Shown piece after piece: positions 56,654 through 64,000 of a stretch of 64,000 nucleotides of DNA; positions within the stretch are counted from its first letter, which is position 1, and every line of letters begins with the position of its first letter. Source of the stretch: Acorus gramineus (lineage: Eukaryota; Streptophyta; Magnoliopsida; Acorales; Acoraceae); the NCBI GenBank assembly GCA_030737835.1, contig JAUJYN010000023.1:1810710-1874709 (forward strand). The letters are read 5' to 3'. Made by a program: the position numbers and the translations under genes. A model generated the notes under the pieces. The model worked only from the letters and a program-made list of their open reading frames with translations. It was not told the origin of the DNA and did no database searches.

Positions 56654-59600
56654 TGTTATATATGTGTCACTTTTTGGCCTGTTGGTAACCATTGGAGCAT
56701 TTTAGCAGTTTTTAAAATTTTTGCATTTTTCGATCGGAACCGCAAAATTTTGGACTGTTAGCTATCGTCCTGAGCTAGAGGACTCCGATTGAAAATCTAA
56801 CTGCATATTATGTGTCCTGGTGCCATTTTAAGCCACTCATGAAAATTTCATCGAATTCCGGCAACGTTTCTGAAATTTCACAGTTCCGGGGCGTATCTGG
56901 GTTTTTAAGTCGCTCACTATATATATGTGTGATCTAATTTCGAAATCACTATTCATCATCCCTACCAACCCATTCCCTCTCTCCTCTCTCCTTTTTCTCC
57001 CTTTTGAGGCCCTTAGACCCCTCAAACCTAAAAACCTAAAGCACAAGAAGTGTAGATCGGGTCCCGATCTACACCCCGGTGCCTTCAAATCCCGATTCCG
57101 GCGAGTCTAGCCTCTCCATCCTCCCCTCTTTCTCCTCTGTTTTGGGCCGTTTCGAAGGCCGAGTGAGATCCGGGCGTAGGAGGGCCTTTGAGAAAGGTTT
57201 CGGTGCGCGGAGAGCACCCGGTCACCTCTTCCTCCCCCTTGGTAAGCTTTCTTTCCCTCTTTTTCATGCTTAGATGCTTGATAGGAGGGGGTTTTTGTGT
57301 TTGGGAGGTGGTCGGTGGCTGTGGGAGGCCGTCGGAGGCCATTGGGTGGGTGGTGGAGGTACTTGGGCAGTGGGGGTTCTGTTTCGGGCAGCAGGCAGCA
57401 GCGGCAGCAGCACAGCAGCGCAGCAGGCTGGGCGCGCGCGGGCATGGGCTCGTGCATGCGCGCGGGCGTGCGCTCGGGGGAGCTGGTGGCCAGCAGAGCG
57501 CTCGTGCAGGGCGTGCTGTGCGCGGGCGTGCAGGGCGTGCGTGCTTGTCGGGCTGGGCATGCGGGTGCTGTGCCGAGGAGCTGGTCGCGCGCGGCTGGTG
57601 CAAGGGCTGGTCGAGCGGCCGGTGCGGGGAGATGTGCGAGCGGTCGATGCGCGCGGAGTGCGTGCTAGGCGCGCTGGATGGGTTGGCGGTGCTGGGCGTG
57701 CGGGTGCTGGGGGTGAATGCCGAGGGCAGTGCGTGCGGGTGGTAGTGCAGGTGCGCGCGGGGCACGGCAAGGCAGTGGTGGCGCGCGCGGGGCGCGGCGA
57801 GGCGTTTGTGGTGCGCGCGGGGCGCGCGAGGGGGCGGTGGTGCGCGCGGGGTGTGCGCGGGGCGAGACGCCGCGCGCGGGGTGTGCGGGTGCGCGCGGGC
57901 CGGCGCGAGGTGTGCGGGGTGTGCGCGGGCGGCTGCGCTGGGGCGCAGGGGGCGCGCGGTGCACCCGGGAGGTTCGGCAGCGTGTCGAGGCGGTGGGCAG
58001 GGGCCTGGCGGGGCGCGGGTGCGTGGGCTGAGGGCGGCGGTGCACCCGGGCGGTCGGGTGGCCGTGCGGGTGGTTGCCGGCCGTGCGGGTAGTTGCCGGA
58101 GTGCTCGGGCTAGCGTGCGTGCGGGTCGTATGCACGTTTGCCCGAGTGTTGGGTATTTATTTGTGTGTTTTGTGTATTTTGTGGTAATTGTGGATTATAC
58201 TCACCCAGTTGATATCCTGTCTTGCAGATCTCGACGGACGGTCGCGCATCGACCCGACTTCCGGTGAGTGGGACAACCCAACCCAGTTGGGAGGCGCTAC
58301 ATGCCTTGGAGCGTGTACCGTCCTCCCCTGGGGCACATAGTTAGTATTAACTGCTTTGATATAATCCATGTAAGCATGATGTGTGTGTGTAGAATGCATG
58401 CCACCCTAGACTTGTATGTTAGGGACTTGCACCTATAGGATTTGTGCATGAGCCGTGCATCATGTCACCCCGTTATCATGCTAGGAAAGCCCGACCTGTG
58501 CATGCGTCCTATTAGTTTGATTTATTTAATTAAATGCAAGCTTTAATATTGATAGCATGCTTTTGGGAATATCAGGGGGCCTTGCGAGGTTAACATTGAG
58601 ACCCGGGTTAGGGTACTCCGTGTTCCTCATTTGGTTGTCAGATGTCCTACATCGGGACCTCAGGTAACCCTCCCAAGGTCTCTTTTCCCCAGTTATGTCT
58701 TATTTATTTTCCCCGCATCCTGGTTATGCGCGCTGGTGGAATTCAGAGGAATTCAAGACATTAGAGTTGTAGAGATGTGCTGTCAGCGGATCCGAGTGGA
58801 TCATATGCGATGGATAGGCTGTTCTGTTCCCTCCGTTGGATCCGTGTAGAGACTACCCCGGCGTTGGAAAGGTTGTCCCGTGCAGGGGCTTCCATCAGTA
58901 GGCGCCTCCTGATTTGGTAGAAGGACTGCGCCGAACGTGGGAGTGGCCAAACGACCTACGGAGTGGGAGAGACTATCGGTGGACCGAGGGTGACCAACAG
59001 CCTAGTCAGTCCCAAGAGCCTAGGTCACCTGTTGAGAGGTGAGGGTGAGGGTATGGTGGGCCGGCGATGCGACGACCCACAGGATTGTGTATGGATGATT
59101 ATCCGCCCATTAAGTCCCAACATCCTTGGTCACCTATTGAGGGTGAGGGTGAGGGTGAGGGTATGGCGGTTCGGCGATGTGACGAACCCCCGGATTTGTG
59201 TTGTTTATGCCGCTTTGGGGCTAATGACTTGATTAAATGTGGTTAATATGAACTGTATGCATGGGTTGTGCTATTCACTGAGCGTGTGGCTCACCCCTCG
59301 CATCAAATCTTTTTCAGTGAGCACTGAGGAGGACTTGGCGGAGGAGCATCCTGAGCGACTACACCAGTAGCGGAGTAGCGCCACGTCCCTCGAGTTTTGA
59401 GGCCATCAGCACCCTTCTCTCAGTTGTATGTATATATCTCTGTGCTTGGGCACCTAGTTGGATGTTGTATGGATTTTATTTGTGTATATATGGACATGTT
59501 GGCTCCCACAGGACATATGATTATGTATCGAGTCTGTAGTATATTTTGATTACAGATTCAGTCTTTTTAGCTTCCGCATTTGGTGTATATATTATATCAG

Positions 59601-59717
59601 CCCTGCTTTATCTGTGTTGTCATTTTAGTTGTTGTGTGAGTATGTTATTGTTTCCTGTTTACTGATGTCATATATACACTTGCCGCGTCACGGGGACGGC
59701 CGCCCTGGGGCGTGACA
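56654..59717 (+). repeat. Element E 3' LTR
   Basis: 3064 bp. It has the same landmarks as the 5' LTR: leader palindrome 57050-57074, donor near 57240, CpG tract 57400-58130, exon 2 58228-58263 (DLDGRSRIDPTS), module 58574-58690, G-rich blocks 58990-59200 and exon 3 59318-59370 (VSTEEDLAEEHPERLHQ-stop). Most of the length difference from the 5' LTR lies in the CpG tract. Confidence 0.93.
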
Positions 59718-59722
59718 TCAGG

Positions 59723-60681
59723 ACCAAGAAGATTTTCAGTATCTTCTTTTGGACGAAAAGGGTCCTTCTTTGGGTCAAGTAACCTTACTACCATTGCAGT
59801 ACTTAATGGATGACATTTGTCCATATTAAAACGCTTCAGGATTTTTTCAACATATGTTGTTTGATGAACAAGTATCCCATTTGAACTTTGCTCAATTTGC
59901 AAGCCGAGATAGTATCTTGTTTTTCCAAGATCTTTCATTTCAAACTCCTTTTTCAGATATTCGGAAGCCTTTTCGAGCTCTTCAGGAGTTCCAATTAGAT
60001 TAATATCATCAACATATACTGCAATAATGGTAAATCCGAGTTCCGTTTTCTTAATAAATACACAAGGGCATATTGGATCATTGACATATCCTTCTTTTAT
60101 TAAGTACTCACTAAGACGGTTATACCACATTCGTCCAGATTGCTTTAATCCATACAAGGATCGTCTTAGCTTGATTGAGTACATGTTTCGTGGTTTTGCT
60201 TCAAGCAATTTTAGTCCTTCAGGAACTTTCATATAAATGTCGGTATCTAATTTTCCATATAAATATGCAGTAACCACATCCATTAGCTGCATGTCAAGTC
60301 CTTCTGAGACTACAAGACTAATTAAATACCGAAATGTGATTGTGTCCATCACAGGAGAATATGTCTCTTCAAAATCTATCCCAGGTCTCTGTAGAAAACC
60401 CTGTGCCACAAGACGAGCTTTGTATCTAACAATCTCATTTCTTTCATTTTGTTTTCTCTCAAACACCCATTACATCCTACTGGTTTAACACCTTCAGGGG
60501 TTAGGACTACTGGTCCAAATACTTGGTGTTTTGCAAGTGAATCCAATTCTGTTTGAATAGCAGCTTTCCATTGTGGCCAACAATTTTTTCGTCTACATTC
60601 ATCCACTGAACGTGGTTCTAAATCATTATCTGAAATAATTTCTGTAGCTACTGCAAATGAGAATATATCATCAACAAGCAC
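59723..60681 (-). pseudogene. Copia element F reverse transcriptase
   Basis: From 60681 the minus strand reads SVDECRRKNCWPQWKAAIQT and TELDSLAKHQVFGPVV, then shifts frame near 60465. It continues with KARLVAQGFLQRPGIDFEET, FRYLISLVVSEGL, the RT motifs RRSLYGLKQSGRMWYNRL and IIAVYVDDINLIGTPEELE (catalytic YVDD), and EMKDLGKTRYYLGLQIE to DTENLLGP. Element E splits it from RNase H at 59722. An MTAYLYG-type substitution (DVVTAYLYG) is present. RT copies the element RNA into cDNA inside the particle. Confidence 0.9.
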
Positions 60682-60699
60682 TTGCTTTCAATCCCACAA

Positions 60700-61157
60700 T
60701 ATTTGTGAATTTGCATAATTTATGGAAAATTTTCATTTCCATGTACTTGTTCTTCATGCACGGGCGTCACTTCAAGGACGTCAGTCTCTTCGGGGACTTG
60801 TGTCACTTCAGGGGCTTCTTCCTCTGTAGGAGTTATTATTGTGGGTCTTTCAAGTGTTTCATACTCTTCTAGAGAATTATTCTTCATTGTTTTTCTTCTT
60901 CGGGGAGCTGAATCTTTTGAGCCTATAGGTCTTCCACGCTTCAGGCGTGTTTTTGTTGATTCATTAGCCGGCATATTAACAGTTTTTCCTATTGGAACAT
61001 TAATTCGAGCTGGAGTATTAGCAGCTGGAATATGTGATTTCATCACTTTTGCTGCATCATTGAATGCATCTGGCAATTGATGCACAATTCTTTGAATATG
61101 GGTGATTCTTTGCACTTCAGTTTCATATTGATTATTGAGAGGATCAAGATGAGACAA
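60700..61157 (-). pseudogene. Copia element F integrase-RT linker
   Basis: 145 residues: LNNQYETEVQRITHIQRIVH, a basic patch (TKTRLKRGRPIGSKD, RRRKTMK) and an acidic Pro/Glu/Val/Thr-rich tail. It belongs between integrase and RT of copia polyproteins. The basic patch may be a nuclear localisation signal. Stops and shifts at about 61160-61400 separate it from integrase. Confidence 0.7.
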
Positions 61158-61406
61158 AGATGGAGTTTGTCATATAAGTTTACGTCATTCTTCTGGCGAC
61201 GGATTTTCTCCGCCTAACGACAGGAATATTGTCTCATCAAAATGACAATCCGCAAATCGAGCGGTAAAAACATCCCCTGTCAATGGTTCAAGATATCTTA
61301 TAATAGAAGGAGAATCAAAGCCTACATAAATTCCCAATCGACGTTGAGGGCCCATTGTAGTTTGTTGTGTAGGGGCAATAGGAACTTGTACAGCACAACC
61401 AAAAAT

Positions 61407-62462
61407 TCAAAGATGTGAAATATTTGGTTGATGACCTAGTACGAGCTGTAAAGGGGAATATTGATGATAAGCAGTTGGCCGAAGGCGAACTAATGCTGCT
61501 GCATGCAATATAGCGTGACCCCAAGCTAAAACGGGTAATTTTGTCCTCAAAAGCATAGGACGTGCAATTAGCTGAAGATGCTTAATAAATGATTCAGCTA
61601 ATCCATTTTGGGTGTGCACATGAGCAACAGGGTGTTCAACATCGATGCCATGCGACATACAATAGTCGTTAAAAGTTTTCGATGTGAATTCACCAGCTCC
61701 ATCAAGGCGTATTGACTTTATAGGATAATCCAAAAAATGAGACTGTAATCGGATTATCTGAGCAAGTAGTCTTGCAAATGCAGCATTCCGAGTGGATAAT
61801 AGACAAACATGCGACCATCTAGCAGATGCGTCTATCAATACCATGAAATACTTGAATGGTCCACATGGTTGGTGGATTGGGCCACATATATCCCCTTTGA
61901 TTCTTTGCAAAAATGTTGGTGACTCGACATTGACTTTTGTAGGGGATAGTCTAACTATCAATTTTCTTTGTGAGCACGAAGTGCATTGATAGTGATTAGG
62001 TAAAAGAATCTTCTGGTTCTTTAACGATTGCCCAAATGAATTATCAATTATTCGACGCATCATTGTAGACCCTGGATGCCCGAGACGATCATGCCAAAGT
62101 GTAAAAATATTTGAATCATAGAACTTCTGGTTCGTTACAGCATATGATTCGATTGTTTTTATGGTTGTATAATACAACCCGGATGAGAGAGCATGAAGTT
62201 TCTCTAATATATGATTTTGGCCTGAAACAATTGAAGTAATACATAAATACTCCATATTATTTTCACTTATAGTCTCAATATGATATTTATTAAGACGGAT
62301 ATCCTTAAAACTTAGCAGATTTCTTCTAGATCTTGCTGAATATAATGCATCATTAATACAAAATTTTGTACCTCCTGGTAATATTATATTTGCTCTTCCA
62401 GAGTCTTCAATTAATTTTGTAGTACCAGAGATAGTATTAACATTTGCATTAATTAATGTCAA
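61407..62462 (-). pseudogene. Copia element F gag-pre-integrase and integrase
   Basis: 351 residues. The pre-integrase zinc domain is LWHDRLGHPGSTMMRR...HYQCTSCSQRK (about residues 125-170). The catalytic core has Asp in KGDICGPI, Asp in RLDGAGEFTS and Glu in NGLAESFIK (about residues 190-300). It continues to YHQYSPLQLVLGHQPNISHL, then a stop. The triad is complete. The N-terminal part (residues 1-100) is the end of the protease domain (SGTTKLIEDSGRANIILPGG, YSARSRRNLLSF). Confidence 0.9.
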
Positions 62463-62560
62463 CGTTGAAAAATATTTTTTATTTCATAGGATCATATGCG
62501 TTGTAGCACTGTCTACCAAACAAATGTCACCAACCATACCCATTCCTGTAAATAGAAAAA
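62463..62560 (-). pseudogene. Copia element F protease active site
   Basis: The minus strand near 62530-62490 reads GMVGDICLVDSATTHMI, the copia protease loop (DSATTH), followed by a stop/frameshift before the LINANVNTI segment of the next piece. Confidence 0.75.
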
Positions 62561-62675
62561 TAAAATAAATAAGATAAATATAGAAAACATAAAATTGCAT
62601 TTTATTGAAATAAAGCAAAGTACATAAAAAAAAGGGAAGGAAAATTACATAAAATAAATGCTAAAAAGGGAAATA
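62561..62675. other. AT-rich insertion or decayed spacer in copia gag-pol
   Basis: AATAAAATAAATAAGATAAA-type sequence between the CCHC part of gag and protease. No coding similarity is visible. Confidence 0.4.
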
Positions 62676-62951
62676 TTAGTTGATGTGGACATTTCCATCA
62701 TCAATCATATAACCGATGTTGCCATCAGAATTAGCAAAGAAATCAGATGCATTCAAATGAGTAATATCTGATAAGCCAACATGGTTTACAGGGTCAACAA
62801 AATTTAGTTCGACATTATTTCCCTTGTCTGTGATTGATGCCTGATAAAGGTCAACTAAATGTCTTGGCGTATGACAGGTACGTGACCAGTGTCCTTTACC
62901 ACCGCATCGATAGCATGCAGTCTCATTATTTTTTGAAGGTTTGTTCATCAA
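62676..62951 (-). pseudogene. Copia element F gag zinc-knuckle part
   Basis: NETACYRCGGKGHWSRTCHTPRH holds a CX2CX4HX4C knuckle (C-Y-R-C, H, C), which binds the element RNA. The following LVDLYQASI...NVELNFVDP is the usual copia spacer before protease. It stops at 62676. Confidence 0.88.
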
Positions 62952-63251
62952 ACCTTTTCCTTTGTTGTGCTGTCCTTCATACCACTTATGGTGGTTGGAG
63001 TTGCTATCTTTATGAACCTTGTAATTTCGATAGTCGTTTCAACCACGACCTCATCCTCGACCATGTCCACGCCCACGGGTAGATATCATGGATGCGTTTG
63101 CTTCAGGCATTGATGCATTTGCTTCAGGTAGTGATGCAGAACCAGTTGGACGGGATGCATGATTTTTCAATAAAAGTTTGTTGTTTTGCTCAGCAACAAG
63201 GAGGCATGAAATTAATGCCGAGTATTTTTCAAATCTCCGCTCTCGATACTG

Positions 63252-63716
63252 CTACTGCAAGAGCACATTCGAGGCATGAAAAGTAGAATATGTTTTTTCT
63301 AACATATCCTCTTCTGTCACCTTTTCACCACACAACTTAAGTTGTGAACTAATTTTAAAAAGGGCAGAATTATAATCAGCAACAGATTTGAAATCTTGCA
63401 ATCGCAAGTGCATCCAATCATACCGAGCTTTGGGGAGGATGACAGTCTTTTGGTGATCATATCGATCTTTCAAGCTCTCCCAAAGGGTAAGAGGATCTTT
63501 CACCTTGAGGTACTCGCTTTTGAGATCCTCATGAATGTGGTGGCGAAGGAAAATCATTGCTTTTGCGCGGTCCTGCAGGGACTCTTGATTTCCTTGCTTT
63601 ATTGTGTTGCCAAGGTTCATGGCATCAAGGTGAATTTCAGCATCGAGTATCCACGAGAGATAGTTGTTGCCCGAAATATCAAGTGCGGTGAATTCGAGTT
63701 TTGTAAGATTCGACAT
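63252..63716 (-). pseudogene. Copia element F gag, N-terminal part
   Basis: ATG at 63716: MSNLTKLEFTALDISGNNYL, SWILDAEIHLDAMNLG, KAMIFLRHHIHEDLKSEYL, WESLKDRYDHQKTVILPKAR and MLEKTYSTFHASNVLLQ, the standard plant copia gag (UBN2/retrotransposon gag type). It ends at a stop at 63252. The following gag part toward the knuckle (62952-63250) is out of frame and decayed. It forms the particle shell. Confidence 0.9.
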
Positions 63717-64000
63717 GGTAAATATCTCTATAAGAAAAATGAAGTAATGTCACTACATGTATTGAGAATATAAATAAAAATATAAACAATAAAACTTGAA
63801 GGTTCAGCGACAAGTATTTTTTAATACCGATATATTTGAATAAACCATAATAATTTTTAAAATCATGGATTTATTGAAAAAACCCATACAAAAGGGACTA
63901 CCTTTATTTTTTTTTTAAATGTGCACTATTCACTAAAATATGTCTACTTTTAATAAATAAAAAATGTATTCATAAAGACTATATATCTCAACTCATCAAA
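63717..64000 (-). other. Copia element F 5' untranslated region
   Basis: AT-rich sequence upstream of gag. Neither the PBS nor the 5' LTR (expected to end TTTACAACA on the minus strand) is reached before the window ends. Confidence 0.7.

Larger units (their letters stand above)
48718..59717 (+). mobile_element. Element E: structurally complete chromovirus, plus strand, TSD TCAGG
   Basis: 11.0 kb, flanked by TCAGG (48713-48717 and 59718-59722) inside the copia RT/RNase H region. The 5' LTR is 48718-51696, PBS 51702-51714, gag-pol 51817-56605, PPT 56641-56653 and 3' LTR 56654-59717. All cis elements are present, but the polyprotein has at least five frame breaks. The LTRs differ by scattered substitutions and small indels (visible already in the first 120 bp), so the insertion is not very recent. 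Confidence 0.95.
39780..64000 (-). mobile_element. Ty1/copia element F, minus strand, interrupted by D and E; 5' LTR outside the window
   Basis: On the minus strand the order is gag (63716 leftwards), CCHC knuckle, protease, integrase, RT, [element E], RNase H, [element D], end of RNase H, a 3' untranslated part, a PPT and a 3' LTR (40098-39780). This gag-protease-integrase-RT-RNase H order defines Ty1/copia. Reading across both TSDs gives an uninterrupted frame: LLGP to EVPYLSAIG at E, and DRTKHI to SPKFFYTHEL at D. Several stops and frameshifts show it is inactive. Confidence 0.92.

Noticed and set aside
1..64000. Host protein-coding gene
   Set aside because: Every long frame outside the CpG-rich tracts is either part of gag/pol, the PMD gene of element J, or a shadow frame; no other exon structure or known family was seen.

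Overview
The window is repeat-rich nuclear DNA from a flowering plant. Essentially all of it is LTR retrotransposon sequence, and I see no host housekeeping gene. The evidence for a plant is Ty3/gypsy chromovirus polyproteins with CCHC gag, DSGATHS protease, FIDD reverse transcriptase, HHCC/DDE integrase and a C-terminal chromodomain-like tail, together with a Ty1/copia element with a YVDD polymerase, a Tat-like LTR, a plant mobile domain (PMD) gene fragment and PBS sites matching initiator-Met tRNA. The species cannot be named from the sequence.

Layout, resolved from matching target-site duplications (TSDs). (1) Positions 1-27384 are a Tat-like element whose antisense PMD gene has two visible exons (20468-21184 and 1069-1770, minus strand). 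Its intron is split by element B (2393-20328, TSD AAATC). B contains chromovirus A on the minus strand (3822-12136, TSD TTGGA), and A's 5' end contains a fragment of yet another LTR (10837-11813). A solo LTR (21421-24759) sits upstream of PMD exon 1. (2) 27385-31584 is a diverged LTR-like region holding a solo LTR (27768-30719, TSD GTTCT). (3) 31585-39779 is an AT-rich diverged minus-strand LTR holding a solo LTR (32971-38933, TSD TAATA), itself split by another solo LTR (34821-38239, TSD CGAAG). (4) 39780-64000 is a minus-strand Ty1/copia element whose 5' LTR lies beyond the window. It is interrupted by chromovirus D (40528-48173, minus, TSD AAATA) and by chromovirus E (48718-59717, plus, TSD TCAGG). 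Removing D and E restores the copia RNase H and RT reading exactly.

The chromoviruses A, D and E and the four solo LTRs are one long-LTR family (LTR about 2.2-3.4 kb, probably Tekay/Del-like), beginning TGTTATATATGTGTCAC and ending GCGTGACA. B has related but distinct LTRs (TGTTGTGCC...). None of the elements is intact: frameshifts, stops and deletions interrupt every polyprotein.

The most unusual signal is inside the LTRs. All well-preserved copies share a candidate split gene: a splice donor after the pyrimidine-rich leader, a hypervariable CpG-rich first intron, a 36-nt second exon, a long second intron and a 53-nt last exon ending in a stop. Exons 2 and 3 keep one phase and vary mainly at third codon positions. 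I could not find a start codon, so this is a hypothesis. A second oddity is that element D integrated with a U5 terminus at both ends.
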